Source: Chloroflexota bacterium (GTDB taxonomy: Bacteria; Chloroflexota; Dehalococcoidia; Bin125). From it: 64,000 bases of DNA. The notes beneath the pieces are model-generated. The model searched no databases, was not told where the DNA came from, and worked only from the letters and a program-made list of their open reading frames with translations. The DNA lies in contig JAPPFB010000021.1 in the NCBI GenBank assembly GCA_028875225.1, forward strand, positions 149,308 through 213,307, given 5' to 3'. The position numbers and the translations under genes are program-made. Shown here one piece after another: positions 42,947-51,382 of this stretch. The number at the start of each line of letters is the position of its first letter. Position 1 is the stretch's first letter.

Positions 42947-44376
42947 CGACTCGACGCCGGCGGCACGTCAGCCCGGAAAAGAACCTGACCATTGCCGAGC
43001 GCCTGCAGCGGGTCGACGATGAGCGCGCGCATATCGAGGCGTTTGATCGCGAGCGAGAGCTGCAGCCCGGCCAGCTGACCCCGCGCCAGCGGGTCGAGCT
43101 GTTGGTCGATGAGGGGTCGTTCCTCGAGATCGGCGCGTTTGCCAAGAGTCAGCACCATGAAGTCGCCAAGGAGACGCCGGCCGACGGTGTGATCGTGGGC
43201 TACGCGGAGATCTCCGGGCGCCGGACGGTCGTGATCGCGGAAGATCCGATTGCGCTGGCAAACTCGGACGCGCAGGTCGGCAAGAACAAGCGCAATCGGA
43301 TGCTTTCGAATGCGATCTACCGTCGCCTGCCAATCGTGTTTCTCGCCGACGGTACATCGGACGAGGTTCCTGAGTTCGACGCCCACGCAGGAGTGCTGCT
43401 GAGTCGCGTGGCCGAGCAGTTGCCGGCCCGCGATATCGCCGAGCGGGAAGCGCCGTTGGTGACAGTCGCTTGCGGTCTCTGCGCCGGTCAGAACGGCGCG
43501 CTGGCGGTTCGTTCGGATCTGTTGGTAGCGACGGATCGCGCTCGCTTCGGCGCGCAGGAGGGCTCCGCCGAGTCCGTCGCCGACCTGGTCTGCGAGAGCG
43601 ACACCGAGGCGATCGGCGCCGCGCAACGGTTTCTGGCGACGTTACCAATCGATCTTGGCTCACCGCTCTTGCCAATCGGCGACGCGTCAGCGGAGGCCGC
43701 ACACAACCTCACCGATGAGGACATGTACGCCTCGCCGCGCGAGCAGATGGATGCGATCTTCGACGCCGGCAGCATCACCTTGCTCGGTCCGGCCGACGAA
43801 CACTGTGCGGTCGGCGTGGGCCAGGTTGAAGGCGTCCCGGTCGCCTTCGCGCTGACTGGCGGGTCGCCTCGAGCGTCGCTCACGACGGCGGACATGAAGC
43901 GGATCGCCCGCGCGGCCTCGTGGAGCGCCGACTACCAGATTCCGTTTCTCTCGACCCAGGACACGCTCGGCTACGACCCGGTCGACGCCGCGAGCGGCGA
44001 GTTCATGTTCGCCGCCGCACGCGCGGTCGAGTCGCTGCGCGCCTCGCACGCGGCGAAGATCACGATGATCACCGGCTGGGGCCATGCGCTCGGCGACTTC
44101 GCGCTCGGCGGCATGGGCACCGGGTTCGACTTCATCTGGTGCTGGCCGTCAGCCCGGCCGGCGATGACCGACAGTCCCGGCTACCTCGCGCGCGATCCCG
44201 AGTCCCCACCTTCCGAGGATCCCTGGGAGGCCGCCGACCTGGGGCTCGTCTCGGAGATGATCACGCCCGGGGATACCCGCTCGTGGGTTGTGAGAGCGCT
44301 GCAGCTGCTCGGCCCCGGACGAGCGCTGCCGGCCGCCCATTACGACCGCGGTCAACAGATCCACGACATGACGTGA
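42943..44376 (+). CDS. Second acyl-CoA carboxylase carboxyltransferase-like subunit
   Basis: The 477-residue carboxyltransferase-family protein is related to but divergent from its upstream partner. Visible features are ADGVIVGYAEISGRRTVVIAED, KRNRMLSNAIYRRLPIVFLA, FGAQEGSAESVADLV and TMITGWGHALGDFALGG. Two adjacent diverged carboxyltransferases suggest a hetero-oligomer in which one copy binds acyl-CoA and the other may be structural. Lack of the usual conserved GGARIQEGV/GPCAGG-type motif in this copy fits that idea. The acyl-CoA substrate is not predictable. Confidence 0.78.
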   Translation: MTTRRRRHVSPEKNLTIAERLQRVDDERAHIEAFDRERELQPGQLTPRQRVELLVDEGSFLEIGAFAKSQHHEVAKETPADGVIVGYAEISGRRTVVIAEDPIALANSDAQVGKNKRNRMLSNAIYRRLPIVFLADGTSDEVPEFDAHAGVLLSRVAEQLPARDIAEREAPLVTVACGLCAGQNGALAVRSDLLVATDRARFGAQEGSAESVADLVCESDTEAIGAAQRFLATLPIDLGSPLLPIGDASAEAAHNLTDEDMYASPREQMDAIFDAGSITLLGPADEHCAVGVGQVEGVPVAFALTGGSPRASLTTADMKRIARAASWSADYQIPFLSTQDTLGYDPVDAASGEFMFAAARAVESLRASHAAKITMITGWGHALGDFALGGMGTGFDFIWCWPSARPAMTDSPGYLARDPESPPSEDPWEAADLGLVSEMITPGDTRSWVVRALQLLGPGRALPAAHYDRGQQIHDMT

Positions 44377-44404
44377 ACCCTCCAGTGCCAGTGGTTTCAG
44401 ATAT

Positions 44405-44428
44405 CCTTACATTCTCAGGAATGTAAGG
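44405..44428 (+). promoter_or_regulatory. Palindromic operator over the AbrB/VapC translation start region
   Basis: A perfect palindrome, CCTTACATT-CTCAGG-AATGTAAGG, overlaps the AAGGAG ribosome binding site eight bases before the antitoxin ATG. It is well placed for autoregulation by the antitoxin-toxin complex. Confidence 0.75.
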
Positions 44429-44435
44429 AGCTGAG

Positions 44436-44690
44436 ATGCAAGACTTCGCGCGAGTCAGTTCCAAGGGTCAAATCACGATTCCCAAGGCGGTGCGGGAAGC
44501 GCTTTGCCTCAAGAAGGGCGACGCCGTCCTGTTCACCTTTGACGGCGACGAGGCAACGATCACACGCGTTCCAAGTCTCGTGGAGATTGCGGGATCGCTT
44601 GAGGTGCCGGAGGACAAGAAGAATGTGCCCTGGAAGGAGATTCGCGCCGAAACCTGGCGCAGGCGCGCGGCTGAGCGCGTCAAGAGATGA
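44436..44690 (+). CDS. AbrB/MazE-type antitoxin (VapB-like)
   Basis: This is an 84-residue swapped-hairpin AbrB domain protein: RVSSKGQITIPKAVREALCL, then KKGDAVLFTFDGDEATITRV. The C-terminal tail (VPWKEIRAETWRRRAAERVK) is basic and likely wraps around the toxin. It is followed by a PIN toxin gene with a four-base overlap. The upstream palindrome is the probable operator. Confidence 0.9.
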   Translation: MQDFARVSSKGQITIPKAVREALCLKKGDAVLFTFDGDEATITRVPSLVEIAGSLEVPEDKKNVPWKEIRAETWRRRAAERVKR

Positions 44691-45082
44691 CCGCGTATCT
44701 CGATACGAATGTAGTCGTTCGACATATCACTGGTGAGCCACGGGACCAGGCCTCCAGGGCGTCCGCATACCTTGATCAGGCCGTTGAGCTGCTGCTACCC
44801 GATCTGATTGTGGCTGAGGTCGCCTATGTGCTCGAATCCTTCTACGGCTTCAGCCGGTCGAGAATCGCTGAGTCAGTCAGATCCGTGATTCTCTCCGAGG
44901 CGGTAGTCGTGACAGATGCGCCGGTCCTGCTTCGGGCGTTCGAACTGTACGATTCACTTCGGCTCGACTTTCCCGATGCCTACATTGCCGCATTGGCAGA
45001 GGGCAGTGGAGTTCTAACAGTCGCCTCGTTCGATCGCGACTTCGATCGGATAGATACGATTCATCGCGAAGAGCCTGCTTAA
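44687..45082 (+). CDS. vapC: VapC-type PIN-domain ribonuclease toxin
   Basis: The 131-residue PIN-domain toxin has AYLDTNVVVRHI (first Asp), LPDLIVAEVAYVLESFYGF (Glu), LDFPDAYIAALAE (Asp) and VASFDRDFDRID (Asp). Together these give the intact metal-binding acidic set. VapC toxins cleave tRNA or rRNA. Start ATG overlaps the antitoxin stop. It is complete and therefore probably an active pair. Confidence 0.9.
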   Translation: MTAYLDTNVVVRHITGEPRDQASRASAYLDQAVELLLPDLIVAEVAYVLESFYGFSRSRIAESVRSVILSEAVVVTDAPVLLRAFELYDSLRLDFPDAYIAALAEGSGVLTVASFDRDFDRIDTIHREEPA

Positions 45083-45130
45083 CCAAGTAGCTCAACTGTC
45101 GAACCAGGCTTCGGTGAGCATGGAAACAGG

Positions 45131-45964
45131 ATGGGCCAGATGACCTACACCGCCATCGAGTTTGAGACCGAGGGTCCGATCGCCACGATCACGATGGACC
45201 GACCCGACAAGCGCAACGCGCTCAATCACGCCTTGCTCGATGACCTCCTCGCCGCGCTCAACGTCGTCGCCGAGGACGACTCGCTCAAGGTCGCGATCCT
45301 GCGCGCGAATGGTCCCGCGTTCAGCGCCGGGTATGACATTGACGGCAGCCCGTACATCAACACACCCGACGGCGATTCCGAGTGGAACATCGTCAACGGG
45401 CACAAGCACCAGCGGATCATGCGCGGGATCTACGAGGCGATCTGGGACAACCCCAAGGTGATCATCGCCCAGATCCAGGGACACGCCATCGCCGGCGGGA
45501 TGTACATCTCGATGCTCTGCGACCTCGTCGTCGCCGCGGACGAAGCGATCATTGGCGAACCGTTCATGCGTATGGGCGGCGCCAGCTCGATCCCGTTCTG
45601 GAGCTATCTCGTTGGTCCGCGCCGGGCCAACGACATGCTCTTCACCGGCCGAGTGCTGTCAGGGAAGGAAGCCGAGGAGTGGGGCCTCGTGACACGTAGT
45701 GTGCCGGCAGCTGAACTGGATGAGACCGTCCGCGAGATGGCGGAGAGCGTCGCTGAAGCGCCATTGGCGAGTCTGCTGACGAAGAAGGAAATGTGGCATA
45801 CGCAGGCCGACATGCTCGGCTGGGGCGCGCAGTTCCGCTACACGACCAGTCTCAACTCCTGGCTGCGGATGGCTCCGCCGCCGCCCGACAGCGCCGGCAG
45901 CATGCGTGATTTCATGAACCAGCGCAAAGCGCAGCAGGAGCGCGGCGAGCGGACCGATTACTAG
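45131..45964 (+). CDS. Enoyl-CoA hydratase/isomerase (crotonase) family protein
   Basis: The 277-residue crotonase has TITMDRPDKRNALNHALLDD, ANGPAFSAGYDIDGSP, QIQGHAIAGGMYISMLCDLV and a DEAIIGEPFMRMGGASSIPF segment. It binds acyl-CoA through the two oxyanion-hole blocks. The precise reaction is unknown, as several crotonase subfamilies share these features. Start at 45131; an alternative in-frame ATG lies at 45140. It precedes the convergent amidase. Confidence 0.88.
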   Translation: MGQMTYTAIEFETEGPIATITMDRPDKRNALNHALLDDLLAALNVVAEDDSLKVAILRANGPAFSAGYDIDGSPYINTPDGDSEWNIVNGHKHQRIMRGIYEAIWDNPKVIIAQIQGHAIAGGMYISMLCDLVVAADEAIIGEPFMRMGGASSIPFWSYLVGPRRANDMLFTGRVLSGKEAEEWGLVTRSVPAAELDETVREMAESVAEAPLASLLTKKEMWHTQADMLGWGAQFRYTTSLNSWLRMAPPPPDSAGSMRDFMNQRKAQQERGERTDY

Positions 45965-46059
45965 GGTCGGCTGCCACGCTCACCATCCGAGTTTCCCGCG
46001 TTTGTCACAGGAATCTCGGCTGTCGCGCACCCACTTGACAGCGTGCGGTTTGCTTCGAG

Positions 46060-46082
46060 ATACCCACCGCAGGCGGGGGTAT
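46060..46082. terminator. Hairpin between convergent crotonase and amidase genes
   Basis: A near-perfect stem, ATACCC / GGGTAT plus CCG / CGG, with a single bulged A lies about midway between the two stops. It probably acts in both directions. Confidence 0.5.
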
Positions 46083-46116
46083 GACGCTCCTGTCTGCGCG
46101 GGGAGTCGACCGACGA

Positions 46117-47514
46117 CTAGAGCTCGGGGTTGCGCATGAAGTCGGTGGCCTGCTCGTAGGCGTAGCCGGCCCGGCAGAGGGCCTGCTCGCTGCCGAGCGG
46201 GCCAACGAGCTGCAATGCCATCGGCAGACCCTGCTCGCTCCAGCCATTCGGCAGCGTCAGCGTCGGGGCGCGGTTCATGTCCCAGGGCGCGGTGTACTGC
46301 AGCCGCGACCACTGGAACTCGCCCGGCGTGTCGTCGTACATCATGTCCTCGGTCACCTGGTGCGGCAAGGTGCCCTGCGCAGAGCAAGCGAGCATGTCGA
46401 TGTCGGCGAATACTCGAGCCAGCCGGCCGCGCAACTCCTCTCGCCGGATGCAGGCGTCGGCGTAGTCGGTCGCGCTGACCGACGAGCCCAGCTCCAGCCA
46501 GGCGCCAAACCAGTTGCCGTAGTCGCCGGCCCGGCTCGGGTAATGGTCCAGATGCGCGTGCAGCGCCTCGACCGAGCAGAGTGTCGGCCAATCGGCCATG
46601 TACACCTCAAAATCTGGCAACTCGACTGAGACGATCTCTGCGCCCAACGAGGCCAGCGTCTCGACCGACGCTGCGACGGCTTCTGCGATCGGCGGGATCA
46701 CTTCCGCCGTTAAATAGCGCTCGTCGTAGCCGATCCGCATTCCCTCGACCCCGCCGTCGATCCCGTCCAGCATCGCCGGCGCCGGTTCGGGCATGGTGGT
46801 CGGGTCGTTCGGATCGTCTCCGGCGATCACCTCGAGTGTGACGGCGCAATCCCAGGTCGAACGGCACATCGGCCCGACGTGGTCCAGCGACTGGGCCAGG
46901 TCGAGCACGCCATAGCGGCTGACCCGACCCCAGGTCGGCTTGAGCCCGACAATCCCGCACGATGCCGACGGCCCGCGGATCGAGCCGCCGGTGTCGCTGC
47001 CCAATGAGGCATAGCAAAGACCAGCTGCCGTAGCGACGCCTGAACCGCTGGAGGACACGCCGGTCCAGCGGTCCGAGGCCCAGGGATTGACCGGCACCTG
47101 TCGAGCGCGGTTGTAGCCGGCCATCGCGCCCTCGGTCAGGTTGAGTTTGCCCAGCAACACCGCGCCGGCCTGCTTGAACCGGGCGACAACGGTGGAGTCG
47201 AAGTCGGGCACAAGGTCTTCGAGCACCTTCGTTCCGCCCATCGTCCGAACGCCGGTGGTGTAGCAAAGGTCTTTGACCGCGATCGGAATCCCGTGCAATG
47301 GCCCTCGGTAGTTGCCTCCGGCGATCTCGTCCGCCGCCTGTTGCGCTTCAGCCAGCGCCGACTCGGCCATCACCGTGGCATAGCTCTTGAGCCTGCCATC
47401 GTGCGCTGCAATGCGGTCCAACTGCGCCTGGGTCAACTCAACGGGCGACTGCTCGCCGGAGGCGATCCGCGGGGCGAGTTCCTCAATCGTTGCGTAGGCG
47501 AGGTCGGTGGTCAT
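46117..47514 (-). CDS. Amidase signature family protein
   Basis: The 465-residue protein carries the amidase signature Ser-Ser-Lys triad: IAVKDLCYTTGV (Lys), TGVSSSGSGVATAAGL (cis-Ser) and GSDTGGSIRGPSA (nucleophile Ser). C-terminal LTLPNGWSEQGLPMALQLVG is also family-typical. It could be a general amidase or a GatA-like protein; with no GatB/GatC neighbours, a general amidase is likelier. It is 42 bases downstream of the EthD-like gene on the same strand. Confidence 0.92.
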   Translation of the reverse strand: MTTDLAYATIEELAPRIASGEQSPVELTQAQLDRIAAHDGRLKSYATVMAESALAEAQQAADEIAGGNYRGPLHGIPIAVKDLCYTTGVRTMGGTKVLEDLVPDFDSTVVARFKQAGAVLLGKLNLTEGAMAGYNRARQVPVNPWASDRWTGVSSSGSGVATAAGLCYASLGSDTGGSIRGPSASCGIVGLKPTWGRVSRYGVLDLAQSLDHVGPMCRSTWDCAVTLEVIAGDDPNDPTTMPEPAPAMLDGIDGGVEGMRIGYDERYLTAEVIPPIAEAVAASVETLASLGAEIVSVELPDFEVYMADWPTLCSVEALHAHLDHYPSRAGDYGNWFGAWLELGSSVSATDYADACIRREELRGRLARVFADIDMLACSAQGTLPHQVTEDMMYDDTPGEFQWSRLQYTAPWDMNRAPTLTLPNGWSEQGLPMALQLVGPLGSEQALCRAGYAYEQATDFMRNPEL

Positions 47515-47556
47515 CGGGAGGCTCCGTCCGTGTCTGTTGATTTCCGGTCCCGGCGC

Positions 47557-48306
47557 TCAGGGAATCCCAATCAACTCCGTGTCCGCGCCGAACCAGACGG
47601 TCTCATCTCTGTCGACCATGGGCCCGAAGTCGTCAGGCGTGATCGTCTCGCCGTAGCGCGCCCAGCCGGACGGGTCGCGAAAGTAGAGCTCGGCCATACC
47701 GGCGTAGGGTTCATCGTCGGGATCGATGCTGTGGCTGACCACGTAGCGCAGCCCCCCAACCTGGTGCATGGTCTCCCTGACGTTGGGCGCGTGATCCTCC
47801 AGCCAGACGCGGAAGAATTCGTCCCAGTCGACGCCGTCCTTCGCCTTGACCAGGAACGAGACCTTGAACAGGCTGCTGCGAGTGGTCGGGAATGGCTCAT
47901 TCAGCGTCAACGGCACGACAGGAAGTTCGTCTGCGCCGTCGATCACGACGTGCTCGCTTGTGGCCCAGGGCACGAACGGTTCGACTTTCTGATCGAAGGT
48001 GTCTCGCGGTTCGCTGAACATCGGACCGTCGGGTTTGCGCAATGGCTTGTCGAACCAGAGCTGTGCCATGCCGTCGTAGGTCGGCCGAGCAACGTGCTCG
48101 CCCTGCTCGCCGTTGAACAAGGTGACCAGGTACTTGCGCGCCGGCCGTCGGCCTGCGGCCTTGGCTGCCTCTTGCGCTTCGAGCACGCCGGGCATGTGGT
48201 TCTTGTACCAGTGGGCGATCATCTCGTCGCGCGAGGCGTCTTCGCGCCGGCGGATCATGAACATCATTTTCGCGCCGGGCGTCGTCGTGATTGCTTCACT
48301 CATCAT
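47557..48306 (-). CDS. EthD/dabb-like tandem domain protein
   Basis: The 249-residue protein holds two EthD-like ferredoxin-fold domains. The first has FMIRRREDASRDEMIAHWY and NHMPGVLEAQ. The second has FLVKAKDGVDWDEFFRVWLE and DHAPNVRETM. EthD proteins often assist in degradation pathways for ethers or aromatic/polyketide-like substrates, sometimes as cyclases. The start may be 48303, since two Met codons are adjacent. It lies upstream of the amidase and divergent from the aminotransferase. Confidence 0.8.
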   Translation of the reverse strand: MMSEAITTTPGAKMMFMIRRREDASRDEMIAHWYKNHMPGVLEAQEAAKAAGRRPARKYLVTLFNGEQGEHVARPTYDGMAQLWFDKPLRKPDGPMFSEPRDTFDQKVEPFVPWATSEHVVIDGADELPVVPLTLNEPFPTTRSSLFKVSFLVKAKDGVDWDEFFRVWLEDHAPNVRETMHQVGGLRYVVSHSIDPDDEPYAGMAELYFRDPSGWARYGETITPDDFGPMVDRDETVWFGADTELIGIP

Positions 48307-48400
48307 TGCCTCCCTTCAGGAGGGTGATCGCCATTGAGGTTTTGGCCGAGTCTACGCGCCGGAGCTTGCAACCGTGCGGTGCAGCACTGACAATCGGCCC

Positions 48401-49684
48401 ATGACGACACCAACCACACAAGACCTGCTCGCACGCCGGGAACGGCTGCTGGGAGCGGGCATCGCCACCTTCTACAACGACCCGGTGCACATTGTCCGCG
48501 GGGAGGGCGTCTGGCTATACGACGCCGACGGCCGTCGCTACCTCGATCTGTACAACAACGTGCCCTGCGTTGGCCACGCGCATCCGCACGTGGTCGAGGC
48601 GATGCAGCGCCAGTCCGAGACGCTCAACGTTCACTCGCGCTACCTGCACGAGGGGATCCTCGACTACGCCGAGCACCTGACCTCGGTCCACGCCGACCAC
48701 CTCACAACCGCCGTCTTCGCCTGCAGCGGCACCGAAGCGAACGAGATCGCCGTGCTGATGGCCCGGGCGGCGACCGGCGGCCGCGGCCTGATCTACACGC
48801 AGGCGGCCTATCACGGCAACTCGACCGAGGTGCGCAAGCTCTCGCGTCTGCGGGGCGACAACGAGCCTGAATTCCGCTCGATCCCGGTGCCCCAGCGCTA
48901 CCGGCCGATCGAGGAGGGACTTGAGGACGAGTCGCTGTCCGAGGCCTACCTGGGACGGCTCAGGGCCGAGATTGATGGTTTCGCCGAGGACGGCGTCCCG
49001 TTCGCCGGCATGATGGTCTGCTCAATTCTGGCCAACGAAGGGCTGCCCGATATCCCGCCCGGCTTCATGTCGCGCGCGGCCGACATGGTTCGCGACGCCG
49101 GCGGCCTCTTCATCTGCGACGAGGTCCAGGCCGGATTCGCCCGCTCGGGCAACTGGTGGGGTTACGAGACCACTGAGGTCAGGCCCGACATCGTCAGTAT
49201 GGGCAAGCCGATGGGCAACGGACTGCCGCTCTCCGGCGTGGTGGCGTCGCAGGAACTGGTCGAGACCTTCCGCGACCAGACCCGTTACTTCAACACGTTC
49301 GCTTCGAGTCCCTTGCAGGCGGCCGTGGGCAAGGCGGTGCTGGAGGTGATCGAAGGCGAGGGGCTGGTCGACAGCGTCGCCGATGTCGGCGGCTACCTGA
49401 TGGACAACCTGCGTTCGCTGCAGGAAGGCTGCGAGCCGATGGCGGACGTGCGTGGTCACGGCCTATTCATCGGCATGGAGTGGGTCAAGGATCGCGAGAG
49501 CAAGGAACCCGATCAGGCCGGAGCCGCGGTGATCGTCAATCGTCTGCGCCATGCCGGATTCCTCATGGGTCAGGCCGGGGAGCACGGCAATGTGCTCAAA
49601 GTGCGACCGCCGCTCGTGCTCAAGCGCGAGCAGGCCGATCTGTTCCTCGAGGCATTCGAAGCCGCGATCGCCGATCCCACTTGA
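48401..49684 (+). CDS. Class III (PLP-dependent) aminotransferase
   Basis: The 427-residue protein has class III features: VWLYDADGRRYLDLYNNVPC, ACSGTEANEIAVLMARA (PLP phosphate binding), YHGNSTEVRKLS, LFICDEVQAGFARSG (Asp to pyridine N) and the Lys in SMGKPMGNGLPLSG. The amine donor and acceptor are unknown. An upstream ATG at 48374 is in frame but has no ribosome binding site. The kinase-like gene begins four bases after its stop, so the two are probably co-expressed and may act on the same metabolite (as in ethanolamine- or amino-alcohol-like pathways; inference). Confidence 0.9.
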   Translation: MTTPTTQDLLARRERLLGAGIATFYNDPVHIVRGEGVWLYDADGRRYLDLYNNVPCVGHAHPHVVEAMQRQSETLNVHSRYLHEGILDYAEHLTSVHADHLTTAVFACSGTEANEIAVLMARAATGGRGLIYTQAAYHGNSTEVRKLSRLRGDNEPEFRSIPVPQRYRPIEEGLEDESLSEAYLGRLRAEIDGFAEDGVPFAGMMVCSILANEGLPDIPPGFMSRAADMVRDAGGLFICDEVQAGFARSGNWWGYETTEVRPDIVSMGKPMGNGLPLSGVVASQELVETFRDQTRYFNTFASSPLQAAVGKAVLEVIEGEGLVDSVADVGGYLMDNLRSLQEGCEPMADVRGHGLFIGMEWVKDRESKEPDQAGAAVIVNRLRHAGFLMGQAGEHGNVLKVRPPLVLKREQADLFLEAFEAAIADPT

Positions 49685-49688
49685 GCCG

Positions 49689-50690
49689 ATGCCCGAGCCG
49701 ACGAATCTGAGCGACGCCGATCTGCACGCGATCGCGGAACAGTCACTTCCCTCCTGGGGGCTACGGCCAGAAGCGGTGGAGTTGGTCTCGCGGAGCGAGA
49801 ACACCGTGTTTCGGCTCGACATGCCCGATGGACAGCGCTACGCGCTGCGGATTCACCGGCCCGGCTACCACACGCTGCCCGAGCTCGAATCGGAGCTGCT
49901 CTGGACGCAGGCGCTCAACGATGCGGGGATTCGCGTGCCGGTTGGAGTGCGAACCCTTGACGGCCCCGGATATGCCACGATCCCGACGCCCGACGGGAAG
50001 TCGAGCCGGGCCGTCGGACTGGTGAACTGGCTCGAAGGCGAGCTCCTGAGCTCGGTCATCGGGGAGGAAACAGATGAGACCCGGGTTGTGGAGCACTTTC
50101 GTCAGATCGGTCGGATCCTGGCCGCCATGAACAATCAGGCGAGTGCCTGGGCGCCCCCGTCGGCGTTCACGAGGCATGCCTTCGATGTCCCGGGTTACGT
50201 TGGCGAGGAACCGTTCTGGGGACGATTCTGGGACATTCCCCCACTGACGAGGGGTCAGCGCGATGTGCTCTCCCGGGCCCGCGCGCGGATTCGCGAAACG
50301 CTCAGCGACTACGGCAAGCATCGAGGCACATACTCGATGATCCATGCGGATCTCCATGCGCACAACATCCTGATCGATCCATCCGGCAACCTCCAGGCAT
50401 TCGACTTCGACGACGCCGGCTTCGGCTGGCACCAGTACGACCTGGCGGTCGTGCTCTTCGGCCTGGAGGACTTGCCCTACTTCGATGCCGTCACCGATGC
50501 CCTCGTGGACGGCTATCGTTCGGTTCGGCCATTCAGCGACGAGGCGCTCTCGTTGCTGCCGCTCTTCTTGCTGATTCGCCGGCTGGTGCTGATTAGCTGG
50601 CAGTGGGAGCGACCCGAATTGGGCCGCCGCGAGGGGATCGAGGCATACATCGCGGACGCATGCGACCGAGTAGACGTGTTCTCCTTTTAG
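49689..50690 (+). CDS. APH-family kinase (homoserine/choline/aminoglycoside kinase-like)
   Basis: The 333-residue kinase has SRSENTVFRLDM and RYALRIHRPGYH (ATP-binding Lys region). The catalytic loop is MIHADLHAHNILID (HxDxxxxN, complete), and the metal motif is LQAFDFDDAGFG. This matches phosphotransferases such as HipA-like/homoserine kinase type II. It follows the class III aminotransferase by four bases. The pairing of a phosphotransferase with a class III aminotransferase is also known for amino-alcohol phosphate degradation, which would fit but is not proven. Confidence 0.86.
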   Translation: MPEPTNLSDADLHAIAEQSLPSWGLRPEAVELVSRSENTVFRLDMPDGQRYALRIHRPGYHTLPELESELLWTQALNDAGIRVPVGVRTLDGPGYATIPTPDGKSSRAVGLVNWLEGELLSSVIGEETDETRVVEHFRQIGRILAAMNNQASAWAPPSAFTRHAFDVPGYVGEEPFWGRFWDIPPLTRGQRDVLSRARARIRETLSDYGKHRGTYSMIHADLHAHNILIDPSGNLQAFDFDDAGFGWHQYDLAVVLFGLEDLPYFDAVTDALVDGYRSVRPFSDEALSLLPLFLLIRRLVLISWQWERPELGRREGIEAYIADACDRVDVFSF

Positions 50691-50711
50691 ACGATTTCAC
50701 CGGTTTCGTTG

Positions 50712-50875
50712 CCCCGTGCTTGACACGGGGTCCCGTCCCCGAACGATGAGCGAAGATTGGCGGTCGCAATCGCCTCGAACACCGAGTGGAGGCATCCTCA
50801 CTCTCTAGTGTTGAGCCTGGAAACGGTCTGACTCGGAAGCGGCGTCCATTGCTCTGGGCTCCGTGTCAAGCACGG
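50712..50875. repeat. Paired palindromes in inverted orientation (REPIN-like), second locus
   Basis: CCCCGTG-CTTGA-CACGGGG (50712-50730) and its inverse CCGTG-TCAAG-CACGG (50861-50875) flank 130 bases. The loops are reverse complements of each other. The layout parallels 10163-10294. The gap has no gene. Confidence 0.6.
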
Positions 50876-50940
50876 GGCATCGGAAGTCTTCCTCTTGTCG
50901 CGAAGGAAGACTTGACATCATCGATTGCGCTGGGTACTTT

Positions 50941-50966
50941 ACCAACAGGTTAGATAACCGATTGGT
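50941..50966 (+). promoter_or_regulatory. Palindromic operator before the ArsR-type gene
   Basis: ACCAA-CA-GGTTA-GA-TAACC-GA-TTGGT is a nested palindrome with perfect arms, eight bases before the GTG start. ArsR-family repressors bind such sites, so autoregulation is likely. Confidence 0.7.
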
Positions 50967-50974
50967 GAAATACT

Positions 50975-51382
50975 GTGCCGACTGCCGCTCCGACTCGCGA
51001 TCCGCTCAGCGCCACATTCGCGGCGCTGGCCGACCCGACCCGGCGCGCGATTCTCACGACCCTGGCCGACGGGGAGGCCTCGGTGACCGCGTTGGCCGAG
51101 CCGTTTGAGATGACGCTGCCGGCGGTGTCCAAGCATCTCAAGGTGCTGGAGCGGGCGGGCCTGATCGAGCGCAGCAGCCGCGCCCAGTGGCGGCCTTGCC
51201 GGCTATCCCCAGAACCGCTCAAGGACGTCTCCGACTGGGTCGAGCGCTACCGGGAATTCTGGGAACCGAGACTCGATCGCCTCGACGAGTATCTCAGCGA
51301 CCTGCAGCGCCACGTTGACGGCGATCAAGAGCGTGACACCACACTGCCAGGCGAGACCGAAGAACAGGAGCCCCCGAGATGA
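50975..51382 (+). CDS. ArsR/SmtB-family winged-helix transcriptional regulator
   Basis: The 135-residue regulator has FAALADPTRRAILTTLADGE, AVSKHLKVLERAGLIERSS (recognition helix) and GTG start. No ArsR metal-binding Cys motif (ELCVCDL) is present, so it belongs to the metal-free group often paired with AHSA1 genes. It overlaps the downstream gene by four bases, giving a two-gene operon. The palindrome just upstream is the likely operator. Confidence 0.9.
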   Translation: MPTAAPTRDPLSATFAALADPTRRAILTTLADGEASVTALAEPFEMTLPAVSKHLKVLERAGLIERSSRAQWRPCRLSPEPLKDVSDWVERYREFWEPRLDRLDEYLSDLQRHVDGDQERDTTLPGETEEQEPPR

